A stretch of DNA of 59,070 nucleotides from DATGZX01 sp035296965. GTDB taxonomy: Bacteria; Planctomycetota; Planctomycetia; Gemmatales; Gemmataceae. The DNA is taken from positions 1 to 59,070 of the forward strand of contig DATGZX010000411.1 of the NCBI GenBank assembly GCA_035296965.1, in the 5' to 3' direction. Below are positions 1-9,409 of the stretch, piece after piece (the stretch's first letter is position 1; every line of letters starts with the position of its first letter). The notes under the pieces were generated by a model, which was not told the DNA's origin, did not search any database, and saw only the letters and a list, made by a program, of their open reading frames with translations. The translations under genes were made by a program, and so were the position numbers.

Positions 1-55
1 CCTGCGAGGTTCCCCTACAACACCCATCGACATCAAGAGAGCGGAGCCATCTCGC

Positions 56-1504
56 ATGACTCAGCAGGCAGACGCGCGTTACCAGCAGGCACTCGATTAT
101 TGGTTCAGCAGCATCAATTACGAGCAACGGATCCCGGAACCCCAGGACCTTAAGCTCGATCGGATGCGCGCCTTGCTGGAGCGGCTCGGCAATCCGCAGG
201 AGCGCTTGCGCATCATTCACGTCGCCGGGAGCAAGGGCAAGGGATCGACGTCCGCGATGCTGGCGTCTATTTTCCGCCGGGCCGGTTACCGGACCGGACT
301 ATTCACTTCTCCCCATCTGTGCGGCATTGAGGAACGATTTCAAGTCGATGGGCAGGTCATTTCCCAGGAAGAGCTGACCGTCTTGCTCGAGGAGGTTCGC
401 GAGGCCGCGGCGTCAGGCCAGAGCGCTGCAAACGTGCAGGCCGAGAGTGCGGCTGCGAACCTGAGGGTCTTCGATTTGCATCCAACGTTTTTCGAAATCG
501 CGACTGCGGCTGGCTTTCTGCATTTCGTGCGTCGCCGCGTCGACGTGGCCGTCGTGGAAGTGGGACTTGGCGGCCGCTTTGACTCGACCAATGTCTGCCA
601 ACCGGAAGTCTCCTTGATCACCAGCATCAGCCTCGACCATACGCTGCAGCTTGGCGATCGCCTCGCCAGCATCGCCATGGAGAAAGCGGGGATCGTCAAA
701 CCGCGTCGACCGGCCATAAGCGGTGCGCGCGCGCCGGCAGCGCGCGCGGTCATCGAGCAAATCTGCCGCGAACGCGACGCGCCCTTGCAGCAGTTGGACC
801 GGGATTTCCACTATAGTTATCGGCCGGGAAAGGTCGCCCTTGGTGCGCCTGCGGACGACAGCGGGTCGGACCCTTGGCCGTTTCTGCGTCGGCCACAGTT
901 CCAGCTCCGCACGCGTCGCAGGTCCTGGCCGGCGATGGATCTGGGGCTGCTGGGCGAGCACCAGGCCGCGAACGCCGCCGTGGCCGTTGCCTGTGTGGAG
1001 CACCTTCGCCAGGCCGGTTGGCAGATTTCCGATGCCGCTGTCGCGGACGGTCTGGCCGGCGTCAATTGGCCGGCACGCATGGAGGTCATGTGCCGCAGAC
1101 CCCTGGTCATTCTCGATTGTGCCCATAACGTCGCCTCGGCGGAGGCTCTGGTCGAGACGCTTCAATCATCATTTCCTCCCACGCGGCGGCTACTGGTGTT
1201 CGCCTCGAGTAACGACAAGGACGTGGCGGGAATATTCCGCACGCTGGCTCCCCATTTTGCCCACGCATTCCTGACGCGCTACGGCACCAATCCGCGGAGC
1301 GTGCCGCCGGAACAACTCGCAGAGTTGCTCCGCCGCAATGGCGGGCTGCCTTGTACCTTGTCCGCAAACGCCGCCCAGGCCTGGCAGGCGGCACGAACCA
1401 TGGCGTCCTCCGAAGACCTCATCTGCGTTACCGGTTCCGTCTTCCTTGCCGGCGAACTACGGCCCGTGATGACAGGGATGGCAGGCTGCAAGATCGGACT
1501 TTAA
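56..1504 (+). CDS. folC: Folylpolyglutamate synthase / dihydrofolate synthase
   Basis: Cytoplasmic Mur-ligase-family enzyme that adds glutamate to dihydropteroate or folates using ATP. The P-loop HVAGSKGKGS is at residues 55-64, followed by the family motif VVEVGLGGRFDSTN and by DCAHN at the start of the C-terminal Mur ligase domain. The length of 482 residues is slightly above the usual 420-450. The extra comes from an Ala/Ser-rich insert near residues 120-140 and an Arg-rich insert near 270-300. The ATG has a GGAG about nine bases upstream. Only 55 bases precede it in the window, so any upstream operon partner is not visible. The family call is secure. Which of the two activities dominates cannot be told from the sequence. 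Confidence 0.93.
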   Translation: MTQQADARYQQALDYWFSSINYEQRIPEPQDLKLDRMRALLERLGNPQERLRIIHVAGSKGKGSTSAMLASIFRRAGYRTGLFTSPHLCGIEERFQVDGQVISQEELTVLLEEVREAAASGQSAANVQAESAAANLRVFDLHPTFFEIATAAGFLHFVRRRVDVAVVEVGLGGRFDSTNVCQPEVSLITSISLDHTLQLGDRLASIAMEKAGIVKPRRPAISGARAPAARAVIEQICRERDAPLQQLDRDFHYSYRPGKVALGAPADDSGSDPWPFLRRPQFQLRTRRRSWPAMDLGLLGEHQAANAAVAVACVEHLRQAGWQISDAAVADGLAGVNWPARMEVMCRRPLVILDCAHNVASAEALVETLQSSFPPTRRLLVFASSNDKDVAGIFRTLAPHFAHAFLTRYGTNPRSVPPEQLAELLRRNGGLPCTLSANAAQAWQAARTMASSEDLICVTGSVFLAGELRPVMTGMAGCKIGL

Positions 1505-1711
1505 CGGATTTGACCAGTCTGTCTGATTCGTGGAAGTGCACGGGAAGCGGTAACAATTAGAACGCCTGTTGCTGATGACCGGCATGCGCCTTCGCGCAGC
1601 CCCGCCAGGCCCCGGGGCACGCCTATTTTTTCCTGGCCGACTCTGGCAAATGCGGTAGGCTCCAGAGGGAAGGAGAAGGTGCGCCCGCCTTCAAGCAACA
1701 GGAGCAACACC

Positions 1712-3067
1712 ATGTCTGAGTGCCGTTACAATCGTATAACTGGGTCCAATTGTCTGGTTTTCGCAATTCTCTCCGGGTTATGCCTCGCAGGCGCGGTCCG
1801 TGCGGACGATCCGGATAAGGAATTGCTCGACCAGGTGCGCCGCCGGGAAAAGGTAGCGGCCCAGAAACTCGAGTCCGAGCTGCGCCAGACGCTTATCGAC
1901 GCGCAACGGCTGGTCCGGTATAACCCCTCCAAGGCCATTCAACGCCTGAAAGACGCACTGGCCCAACTCGAGGACGACACCGCGCTGCCTCAGGATCGGC
2001 GCATGTCCTTGAAACGCATGGTGAAAGATCAAATTCGTGTGGCGGAAGCGGAACAGGCCAACACCTTCAACCCCGATGGGACGAGAATCCAGCGTGCCGA
2101 CAGGCGTCGCCCGGCTGACACGCCAAGCGGCGATCGCGACAAAATCAACGAGCGTCTGAAGGCCATCCAGGAGTTGCAGAACGACGGCAAGACCGAGCAG
2201 GCCCGCCGCGCGGCCGACGAGCTGGCCAACCGTCATCCCGGCGATCCGTCGGTCCAGGCAGCGGAACGCGCAGCGTCGGCCATCGATCAAGTGAACGCCG
2301 CCCGGAAGCTTCTCAAGAATCGTGAGAAAGCACTGGTTGGCAGCAACCTTGACATGGACCAGTCTTCGATGCCGCCCCGTGGCGACATGGAATTCCCGAA
2401 GAATTTCGCAGAGAAGACCAAGAACAGGTCAACCGGGGTGAAGTTGACCGTCAAGGAGCAGGCGATCCTGAGCGCGCTCAATTCGACCATCTCGGTCAAT
2501 TTCAAGAACTCCAAACTGGAAGACGCCATCCAGCACTTCCAGATGGTCACAAAGCAACCGATCATTTTGGATCAGGAAGCCCTCAAGGATGTGGACGCGT
2601 CTTACGATTCTCCCGTTACGCTGAGTGTCCAGGGGATCTCCGTACGCACAGCTCTGCGCAAGATCCTGGCAGAAGTGGGCATGACTTATGTCATCAAGAA
2701 CGAATCGATCCAAGTGACGTCCGCGCAAAGAGCGCGCGAGTCCATGGTGACGCGTGCCTACTACATCGGTGACATCCTGGCGGGCATGGCCGCACCTCTC
2801 GGATTGCCTGTTCAGCCGGGTCTGACCGCGCTGCAGCAATTCCAACAAGCCCAACAACTTCGGCAAGACCAGCAACTTCAGGCGACGCAAAGCGCCGAGG
2901 CTGCGAAGCAAATCATCGAAATGATTACGTCGACGACGGACCCACAAAGCTGGCGGGCGAACGGCGGCATTGGCACCGTCGTCTATCATAGCGCAACTCA
3001 GTCACTGATCATCAACCAGAGTGCCGAGATCCATGCCCTTCTGGGCGGCGGGGGCTTGCTGAAATAG
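1712..3067 (+). CDS. Exported protein with secretin/TonB N-terminal (STN-like) domain
   Basis: A 451-residue protein with a hydrophobic N-terminal signal (SNCLVFAILSGLCLAGAVRA). A charged, coiled-coil-like region rich in Glu, Arg and Ala follows to about residue 220. An STN-like module comes next, with the pattern 'NFKNSKLEDAIQHF...PVTLSVQGISVRTALRKILAE' typical of secretin or TonB-receptor N-terminal domains. A Gln-rich stretch and a small conserved-looking tail finish the protein. I chose the ATG at 1712 because AGGAG lies just upstream; an in-frame GTG at 1679 would place extra residues before the signal peptide. No secretin pore domain follows, so it is not a full secretin. This domain layout is common in planctomycete hypothetical proteins. 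The function is unknown, with the periplasm as the likely location. Confidence 0.8.
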   Translation: MSECRYNRITGSNCLVFAILSGLCLAGAVRADDPDKELLDQVRRREKVAAQKLESELRQTLIDAQRLVRYNPSKAIQRLKDALAQLEDDTALPQDRRMSLKRMVKDQIRVAEAEQANTFNPDGTRIQRADRRRPADTPSGDRDKINERLKAIQELQNDGKTEQARRAADELANRHPGDPSVQAAERAASAIDQVNAARKLLKNREKALVGSNLDMDQSSMPPRGDMEFPKNFAEKTKNRSTGVKLTVKEQAILSALNSTISVNFKNSKLEDAIQHFQMVTKQPIILDQEALKDVDASYDSPVTLSVQGISVRTALRKILAEVGMTYVIKNESIQVTSAQRARESMVTRAYYIGDILAGMAAPLGLPVQPGLTALQQFQQAQQLRQDQQLQATQSAEAAKQIIEMITSTTDPQSWRANGGIGTVVYHSATQSLIINQSAEIHALLGGGGLLK

Positions 3068-3131
3068 GCTTCATGGATCATGATTGGCAGTGGCTGCTTG
3101 ATCTTCTTTGCCGCCCGGGGCCGACTTATCC

Positions 3132-3461
3132 ATGAGCTTGTATTTTCCCACGCCCAGCGAATGTGCTCGCCACGCCATCTTCCCCGGAGTCACGATCCAA
3201 ACGTGCGCCGCCGAGAAGATGATGCTCTCGCTGGTGGATCTGAAGCCTCACTCGGTGGTGGAGGAACATTCTCATCCGCACGAACAGGTGGGCATCATCC
3301 TGGAAGGCAGGGCGACTTTTTTCGTCGGCGACGAGCAGCGCACTCTGCAACCGGGTGACATGTACCTCATTCCCGGCAACATCCGGCACAAGGTGATTGC
3401 GCTCGACCAACCCGTCAAGGCACTCGATATCTTCTGTCCCGTTCGGGAAGAGTACCGCTGA
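3132..3461 (+). CDS. Small cupin-domain protein
   Basis: A 109-residue single-domain cupin. Motif 1 is visible as PHSVVEEHSHPHEQVGIILEG, with the metal-ligand His residues and Glu/Gln. Motif 2 is PGDMYLIPGNIRHKV, with its His. Such proteins bind a metal and act as isomerases, dioxygenases or small-molecule sensors; the substrate cannot be read from the sequence. I chose the ATG at 3132, because the in-frame TTG at 3108 adds residues outside the fold. It follows the STN-like gene by 64 bases and faces the aminotransferase gene, whose stop lies 33 bases away. Confidence 0.88.
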   Translation: MSLYFPTPSECARHAIFPGVTIQTCAAEKMMLSLVDLKPHSVVEEHSHPHEQVGIILEGRATFFVGDEQRTLQPGDMYLIPGNIRHKVIALDQPVKALDIFCPVREEYR

Positions 3462-3494
3462 TTTTCCGCGTGCCGTGAGCCGAACGGACGTGCT

Positions 3495-4775
3495 TCAAGC
3501 AGCCTTGCGCGCGTGCGCCGTCTGCCCGGCTTGCATCGCGCGGATGCATTCACCGAGCCGACTCAATCCTTCACGCAGCCGGCCGTCTTCGGTGGCGTAA
3601 CTGACGCGAATGTGGTTGTGGCCGCTTGGCCCGAAGAATTCGCCCGGCGATACGAGCACTTTTTGGGAAGCGAGAAGCTTCTCCGCGAACGCCCAGCCGG
3701 TCAGACCCAATTCCTTGACGCTTGCCCACAAGAAGAATCCACCTGTCGGCCAGTCCGGCTTGAGGCCGAGCGCTTGCAATCGTTCGAATGCGTAGCGTCG
3801 GCGCGATTCGAACTTGAGCCGGATCGGCTCAAAGCTTTCACTGCCCATGCGCAGTGCTGAAAAGGCGATTTGTTGGCACAGGGTCGGTACCAGCATGCCC
3901 TGAACCACTGCCGTCATGGCGCAGGGACGAATTAGGTGATTGCAACCTGCAAGCCAGCCGACGCGTGTCGCGGCGAGGGCGCAGCCCTTGCTGATGCTGC
4001 CGGCCGTCAAGGTGCGCTGGCGGGCCCTCGGCAGACTGCCGATGCTTACCGGGTTGCCTTCATAGCGGTAGCGGGCGAATACCTCGTCGCTGAGGATCAA
4101 CACATCGCGTCGGCTGGCCCACCAGGCGATCTGCTCCAAATCCTCACCAGCGATGATCCCACCCGCCGGGTTGCTGGGCGAGTTCACGACAAGGAGACGT
4201 GCGCCGCGCAGCGCCTTGGCCAGGAGATCGAGCCGGAATCGCGTTCGGCCATCTTCCGTCCAGCATGGTAGCCAGCGAACGCGGGCGCGCCGCTGGCGAA
4301 GAGCGAGCGGATAGAGAGGAGAAGTGGGGTCGAATAGGACAACTCGGTCCCCCGGATTGACAAAGCTATCGAGCAACACGCTGAACGCGCCGGCTGCCCC
4401 CAGGGTGACCAGCACTTCGTCTCCTGCGTGGACGGACAAGCCGTGTTCGACACGCAACGAATCGGCTATCGCTTCGCGCAATTCGGGCAGGCCGCGCGCG
4501 GGTGGCCAGCCGCGCCGGTCGGCCGGCAGCTTCGTGCTGGCCGAGGGCACCAGGTCAAAACGAGGCGCCGGCAAGGCCAGGTCAATGCCGTCCTGGCCGG
4601 GCAATTCAAGAAACGCCGCCGCCCGCTTCAGCTCCTCGTGGGGAGCGGCCAGCACGCGGTCGCTGTAGTAGCGAAGGAAAGCCCCGTTGCTGCCCATGAT
4701 GCGCTGCACGGCTGGAAGGAAGCGCGCGACGCCGCTTCGAGCCAGCAGCCTGGTGAAGAAAGCCGGGTAAACCAC
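3495..4775 (-). CDS. PLP-dependent aminotransferase, class I/II
   Basis: Fold-type I aminotransferase of about 426 residues. Visible features are the substrate-domain Asn in NSPSNPAGG, the Asp/Tyr pair in ILSDEVFARY, the Schiff-base Lys in SISKGCALAATRVGW, and the C-terminal Arg in HNHIRVSYA. The reading frame extends upstream to 4967, but those 64 residues resemble no aminotransferase N-terminus. A GTG at 4775 preceded by GAGG gives a sensible start (VVYPAFFTRLL). The closest likely relatives are aspartate/aromatic aminotransferases of the AspB/MalY kind. The substrate is not determinable. The gene converges on the cupin gene with 33 bases between stops. Confidence 0.9.
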   Translation of the reverse strand: MVYPAFFTRLLARSGVARFLPAVQRIMGSNGAFLRYYSDRVLAAPHEELKRAAAFLELPGQDGIDLALPAPRFDLVPSASTKLPADRRGWPPARGLPELREAIADSLRVEHGLSVHAGDEVLVTLGAAGAFSVLLDSFVNPGDRVVLFDPTSPLYPLALRQRRARVRWLPCWTEDGRTRFRLDLLAKALRGARLLVVNSPSNPAGGIIAGEDLEQIAWWASRRDVLILSDEVFARYRYEGNPVSIGSLPRARQRTLTAGSISKGCALAATRVGWLAGCNHLIRPCAMTAVVQGMLVPTLCQQIAFSALRMGSESFEPIRLKFESRRRYAFERLQALGLKPDWPTGGFFLWASVKELGLTGWAFAEKLLASQKVLVSPGEFFGPSGHNHIRVSYATEDGRLREGLSRLGECIRAMQAGQTAHARKAA

Positions 4776-4975
4776 AATGATCGCCTCTGTTCCTGCGACG
4801 AAGGCACGCCGATGGGTGTGAGTGCAAGGAAGCGAAGAGCGCGACCATTGTACGAACCTGCGGGATTCTGTAAAGCCAGTCCTCCGGGGCATGGGAGGCA
4901 ATAGGGAAACCAGGAAAGCAGGCCTAAATGCATGAGCATCGTGCTGCATTCTCTCTTGTTTTTTCACCTACAGAA

Positions 4976-5536
4976 TCATCGGCCATACTTGCCCATAATC
5001 TGTCCCTGGGCGGCGATGTGTCCTTTCATGGCCGTTTCTAGTTCGTGCTTGCGGGCCCCGGCTGGCAGGTTGAGCATGGTGTCGAGCGCGTAGAGCTTGA
5101 AGTAGTAGCGGTGCGGTTTTCCCGGCGGGGGAGCGGGGCCCCCATAGCCGATCTTGTTGAAATCATTCTTGCCCTGCCTGCCTCCGCCCGGCAATTCTTC
5201 AATTGCTGGGACGCCCTCGCCAAGGTCATGAATGCTGGCGGGCAAGTCGTAGATGACCCAGTGCACCCAGGGTTCCTTACGGGGTGCGTCTGGGTCGTCG
5301 CAGATCAGCGCAAAGCTCTTGACGGTGGCAGGCGCGCCGCTCCACAGCAAGGGCGGGGATAAATCCTTGCCGTCCCCGGTACAGTGCTTGGGAATCGACG
5401 TGCCTTCTTGAAAAGCGGTACTGCTAAGGTGCATTGCAGGTACTCCTGGATTGTCCAGCCCGCTATCCTTGGTAGCTCGGGTGCAGCCGGGCATGTAAAG
5501 CAGCACGAATAAGAAAAGCGGCAGACTTCTCCACAC
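4976..5536 (-). CDS. YbhB/YbcL-type PEBP family lipoprotein
   Basis: Phosphatidylethanolamine-binding protein family (Raf-kinase-inhibitor-like in bacteria). Conserved stretches are DLSPPLLWSGAP, ALICDDPDAP, WVHWVIYDLP and GYGGPAPPPGKPHRY, with the His and Asp residues of the anion pocket. I start it at the GTG at 5536. A strong AAAGGAGG lies nine bases upstream, and the first residues then form a lipoprotein signal ending in MPGC. The frame continues open to 5734, but that part does not look like this family. The mature protein is probably a periplasmic or membrane-anchored lipoprotein of about 165 residues. The ligand is unknown. Confidence 0.9.
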   Translation of the reverse strand: MWRSLPLFLFVLLYMPGCTRATKDSGLDNPGVPAMHLSSTAFQEGTSIPKHCTGDGKDLSPPLLWSGAPATVKSFALICDDPDAPRKEPWVHWVIYDLPASIHDLGEGVPAIEELPGGGRQGKNDFNKIGYGGPAPPPGKPHRYYFKLYALDTMLNLPAGARKHELETAMKGHIAAQGQIMGKYGR

Positions 5537-5717
5537 GAACCATGGCCTCCTTTGTCTCGAGCGCTCCGTGAAGGAGCGGAACTCACCGCGGCCGACAGGA
5601 AGGTGGTTATTGTATTCCGTTTGAAACGGAAGCATGCCGTGCACCCGCTCCGGCCCCGTCTCGCCCAGCGAGCATGTGCCCTCGGCAGGGCTTCCAGATT
5701 TCGGCCATGTTTTCCTG

Positions 5718-5760
5718 TTGACAGCCTCTGACACCGTGTAGTAGGATTGTATCCACTACA
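5718..5760 (+). promoter_or_regulatory. Promoter with overlapping BlaI-type operator dyad
   Basis: A perfect -35 hexamer TTGACA at 5718-5723 is followed, 18 bases on, by TAGGAT at 5742-5747. A dyad covers the -10: TGTAGT at 5738-5743 and ACTACA at 5755-5760, with inner arms GGAT/ATCC. TGTA/TACA half sites of this kind are the known recognition pattern of BlaI/MecI repressors. The site is 46 bases before the blaI-like gene, as expected for autorepression. Confidence 0.75.
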
Positions 5761-5805
5761 ACGTGTAGAAGGGCTTCGCCAAGAGGCCGGAGACGGGAGC
5801 CGATT

Positions 5806-6246
5806 ATGGTGGAACCACGCCGGTCGACGATCAGTGAAACGGAATTGGACATCTTGAAAGTGCTCTGGGAGCAGGGGCCGGGGACGGTTCGCGAGGTGAA
5901 CGCGCTTTTGCGTGGGCAAGGGCGGCGCTGGGCGTACACCACGGTGCTTACGCTGCTGCAGCGCCTGGAGGCCAAGGGATTTGTGAGCAGCGACAAGAGC
6001 GGCGTCGCCCACATTTTTCGGCCGGCCGTGAGCAGAGATAAACTGCTGCGGCAGCGTCTGCGCGACCTGGCCAATCAGCTCTGCGAAGGCACGGCCACGC
6101 CCCTGGTCCAGGCCCTGGTGGAAGGACAGAAATTCACGACTCAGGAAATCAGCCATTTCCGCCAGCTTCTGGACGATCTGGAAAGCAAGAAGACGAAGGG
6201 GCAGGGGACAGCGGGCAAGAATCAATCTGAAGGCTCCAGAGGCTAG
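5806..6246 (+). CDS. BlaI/MecI/CopY-family transcriptional repressor
   Basis: A 146-residue winged-helix repressor. The N-terminal region reads ISETELDILKVLWEQGPGTVREV, followed by WAYTTVLTLLQRLEAKGF (the recognition helix) and the wing, typical of the BlaI family. The C-terminal part is a helical dimerisation region, ending in a charged Lys/Gly tail. GGGAG lies six bases before the ATG. It is followed 109 bases later by an M56 peptidase gene, the usual sensor/protease partner that inactivates the repressor. The operator dyad over its own promoter supports autoregulation. In planctomycetes such pairs are numerous and not necessarily linked to beta-lactams. Confidence 0.93.
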   Translation: MVEPRRSTISETELDILKVLWEQGPGTVREVNALLRGQGRRWAYTTVLTLLQRLEAKGFVSSDKSGVAHIFRPAVSRDKLLRQRLRDLANQLCEGTATPLVQALVEGQKFTTQEISHFRQLLDDLESKKTKGQGTAGKNQSEGSRG

Positions 6247-6355
6247 TGCAATGCAGCATTGTCGGCCCGCGAGCCGCTCCTGGGTCGGCGGGATTATCGG
6301 CAGGCTGGGCTCCGCGCTTGGGTAAATCAAGGACATTTTTTCAGGGACTAAATCC

Positions 6356-9142
6356 ATGGTCTGGTGGCTCGCACAGCACACCTTGATGGCAACTGTCCTG
6401 GCCGGCATCGTGGCATTGCTCTGTCGTTGGGGGCGAATCGGGCCGGCCCTGCAACACGGACTTTGGCTGATTGTCTTGCTCAAACTCCTGGTTCCGCCCT
6501 TTGTCGCCTGGCCGTGGGCGCTTCCGCTTGTCTCGCCGTCTTCCCGGGATACGGCGAATTCACAGCTCGTTGTGACGGGGGTGGAAGACGAAAACGCTGT
6601 AGCCGGCGAGTTGCAGGAACTCTTCCTGGTCGATGCGCAAGCGCATGGGAGCTACAAGCTCGCGCGGACTCTCGGTGATGAGCCACAGAAAATCGGCGCC
6701 ACGTCGAGCCAAGAAGAGAGTCCCGCCTGGCGAATCCCCGAATGGGTTGGCCCGGTCGGACTGACCATTTGGGTGGCTGGCTCGGTAGCGATGGCCGTCT
6801 TTCAGTTTGTCCGAATTGTGAAATTCAGACGGCTGCTCAAGCGGGGCCGAACGCCGCCTTCCCGACTCGTGCGGCAAGTACAGGAGTTGGCGACCGTGCT
6901 GGCCGTGCGGCGTCCGGGGACGCGGGTGGTGCCGGGGATCGGCTCTCCGTTTGTTTGGGGTCTGCACCGCGCCCAGCTCCTCTGGCCCACGGCATTCCTG
7001 GGACGCTTGGCCGACACGTGCTGGCGCAGTGTAATCGCCCATGAGCTAGCTCACCTGCGCCGCCGTGATCACTGGGTGGCCTGGCTGCAATTGCTGGCAG
7101 AGTGCGTCTGGTGGTGGAACCCGCTCTTCTGGTACGTCCGCCGCCAACTCCGTCTCAATGCGGAATTAGCCTGCGATGCGTGGGTGGTCTCGGCCCTGCC
7201 CGAAGAGCGGCGCGCATATGCCGAAGCGTTAATCGCGGTGACAGAACACGTTTCACAGACGGCTTCGCTGGCGCCCGCGTTGGGCATCAGTAGCGGAGCC
7301 CGGCAAGCCTTCGAGAGGAGATTGACCATGATCATGGGCGAGCGCGTTCCTTGCAAGGTACCCATCGTGGGATTGGTCGTGATGGGCTTACTTGGCCTGG
7401 CAGCCATTCCTGGCTGGGCCCAGGTGCAAGCCCAGGCTCTGAAGGCATCCGAGCCTGCAAAAAAAGAATCTTCAGCCTCGAAGATCGAGGTTCTAAACCT
7501 GGCCTTCCTGAATGACCAAGATTTACAGGTGCAGCAAGCACCTGCTAAGGATGAAGTGGTCATCTTCAAGTATGCCTTGGAGGATGCGGCGCAGAAAGTG
7601 GCATCTGCGAAGTCGGCTGGAGATTCTGTGCGCGATCAGAAACTGGGTGAATTGGAGGCCAGGATTGCGGCACTGCTGAATGAAGTTCAGAACCTTCGTT
7701 CCGCAGGCGGCACGCTGCGATTCCGCGTGATACAGGTCGCGCCGGAAAGCGGACCGGTCAAGGATTCAGAAAAGGCCGGCAAGGCCATGAGAGTCACCAA
7801 AGTCCTAGAAAAACCGTTCGCCGACGACCTTATCGAAGCCCGGGTTGTACTTGACGACCCAAAAGTAATTACGGCTCCTGCCATCAAGGCCGATAACCAG
7901 TCCAAGGATCAAGAGAACATTAGAGTCCAGGTTATATCGCCACACTCTGTCAAGCTCCAGGCCGACCCAAAGGCTTCCTACACTGCAGTAAAAGGCCGTG
8001 TCGAACAACTTCAAAAATCCGGCTACAAAGTCATAATTGCGGAAACCATGCTGGACGATCAGGCACAAGCCCCTGGCCGCGAGAGAGTAGAATCGACCAA
8101 GACCAAGGGAGATCCCGAGCGCGATCGCAAGCTGCGCGAGTTGGAGAAAAAAATCGAGGCCCTGTTGAAGGAAGTACAGAACCTTCGTTCCGCGGGCACC
8201 GGTGACGCTGCTGCCATCCAACTCCAGCTGTCCCAAGCCCTCTCTGCAGCCGGACAGAAAAAAGAGATCCGCGAAGTCCCCCTGTCCGGTGTCGCTGGTG
8301 TGATCCAACTTCAGCTTTCTGAGGCCCTCTCTGCAGCCGGACAGAAAAAAGAGATTCGCGAAATCCACAAGGTTTTGACGCTAACCCGGGACAAAGAAGG
8401 CGCCCCGGCCGCCGCCAGGATCATGCTCCGGGTTGCCCCTGAGACTGCCATTCCTGTCATTGCCCGTCTGAGCGACAAGACCGAACAGAAGCCCACGACG
8501 GGCGAAAACATTCAATACAAGGTCATCGCGCGGGCAATCCAGGTTGCTCCCGAGATCAAGACTCAGGAGCATAAGGCGATCAAGGTGCAAGTCCTGTCGG
8601 ACGATACGATCCAGCATAAGCCCGTGACAACGGGGCAAGAGACCATCAAGGTGCAAGTCTTGTCGGACGACACGAACAAACAAAAAGCCGTGACAAAGGG
8701 GACCTACAAGATCGAAGTCGAGCCAAAGCAAGAGTTGCACGTTATTAAGGGTGACGTCCAGGTCCCCATAGTTGTGGGAAAACTCGCTGAGAGTCCTCAA
8801 CTCGAAAAGAAGAGAGTCCTCCTTCTCGATGCTTCGCAGGGAGAGCAAGCGCAAACTTTGAGCCGTGTCACGTACAAGTTATCGCATGAAAAGGCCGAAG
8901 CACTGGCCGCTTTTCTACGCGAGAACGTCAAGGGCTCGGTAGTGGAGACGAAGGTGACCGAGGGCGGCCTCGTCATCACGACCACGCCTGAAGTCCAGCA
9001 CACGATCGCCGGCATTGTTGCACTACTTCGCAGCAAGACTGGCGAGACCAAGGGCGGCAGGTGGGAAATTCAATTCAACACGATCCAGCTCGACAACAAC
9101 AAGGCGATAATCATCGACAACGGCAAAGTAAAGAAAAAATGA
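6356..9142 (+). CDS. BlaR1-like M56 family membrane metallopeptidase with long repetitive C-terminus
   Basis: A 928-residue protein. Hydrophobic segments occupy about residues 1-60 and 125-145. The zinc site HELAH lies in VIAHELAHLRRRDHW, with the downstream motif NAELACDAWVV, and a further membrane segment follows (VPIVGLVVMGLLGLAAI, about residues 340-360). This is the M56 protease domain of BlaR1/MecR1. No penicillin-binding sensor domain follows. Instead the periplasmic part holds internal repeats: a coiled-coil unit ending in EVQNLRSAG occurs twice, ALSAAGQKKEIRE occurs twice 87 bases apart at DNA level, and IKVQVLSDDT occurs twice. It probably cleaves the upstream BlaI-like repressor after an unknown signal. 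Confidence 0.88.
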   Translation: MVWWLAQHTLMATVLAGIVALLCRWGRIGPALQHGLWLIVLLKLLVPPFVAWPWALPLVSPSSRDTANSQLVVTGVEDENAVAGELQELFLVDAQAHGSYKLARTLGDEPQKIGATSSQEESPAWRIPEWVGPVGLTIWVAGSVAMAVFQFVRIVKFRRLLKRGRTPPSRLVRQVQELATVLAVRRPGTRVVPGIGSPFVWGLHRAQLLWPTAFLGRLADTCWRSVIAHELAHLRRRDHWVAWLQLLAECVWWWNPLFWYVRRQLRLNAELACDAWVVSALPEERRAYAEALIAVTEHVSQTASLAPALGISSGARQAFERRLTMIMGERVPCKVPIVGLVVMGLLGLAAIPGWAQVQAQALKASEPAKKESSASKIEVLNLAFLNDQDLQVQQAPAKDEVVIFKYALEDAAQKVASAKSAGDSVRDQKLGELEARIAALLNEVQNLRSAGGTLRFRVIQVAPESGPVKDSEKAGKAMRVTKVLEKPFADDLIEARVVLDDPKVITAPAIKADNQSKDQENIRVQVISPHSVKLQADPKASYTAVKGRVEQLQKSGYKVIIAETMLDDQAQAPGRERVESTKTKGDPERDRKLRELEKKIEALLKEVQNLRSAGTGDAAAIQLQLSQALSAAGQKKEIREVPLSGVAGVIQLQLSEALSAAGQKKEIREIHKVLTLTRDKEGAPAAARIMLRVAPETAIPVIARLSDKTEQKPTTGENIQYKVIARAIQVAPEIKTQEHKAIKVQVLSDDTIQHKPVTTGQETIKVQVLSDDTNKQKAVTKGTYKIEVEPKQELHVIKGDVQVPIVVGKLAESPQLEKKRVLLLDASQGEQAQTLSRVTYKLSHEKAEALAAFLRENVKGSVVETKVTEGGLVITTTPEVQHTIAGIVALLRSKTGETKGGRWEIQFNTIQLDNNKAIIIDNGKVKKK

Positions 9143-9193
9143 TGCGGCCCCTCGCCGTCGAGAATACGAGGAAGCATTTTGGGCTTACTTGCA

Positions 9194-9227
9194 ACCGAGC
9201 CGCGCTCGCGCCTAAGCGTGGCTCGGT
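9194..9227 (+). terminator. Probable terminator hairpin after the M56 gene
   Basis: ACCGAGCC and CGCT pair with AGCG and GGCTCGGT across one G-T wobble, giving a 13-pair stem with an eight-base loop. It lies 52 bases past the stop codon and is followed by CGTTTCATTT, a modest T-rich run. Position and shape fit transcription termination of the blaI-M56 operon. Confidence 0.6.
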
Positions 9228-9409
9228 CGTTTCATTTCCGACCTCTTCCTTTCCTGACCGATCGGGCATCCCTTAGTCCGTTCATTCCGCAACTTTCGAC
9301 CGCGAGATGCCAGCGCGCTGCTCATCCTTCCCTTTTCTGCTTGACGCAGATTCGCATCGTCGTCTAGAAACAGGTCTGGGGCAGAATCGCTTGGTCCAGG
9401 GAGACTTTG

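Noticed and set aside
5305..6483. 392-codon minus-strand open frame
   Set aside because: It overlaps the PEBP gene, the promoter/operator and the blaI gene, which all have clear signatures; no motif of its own.
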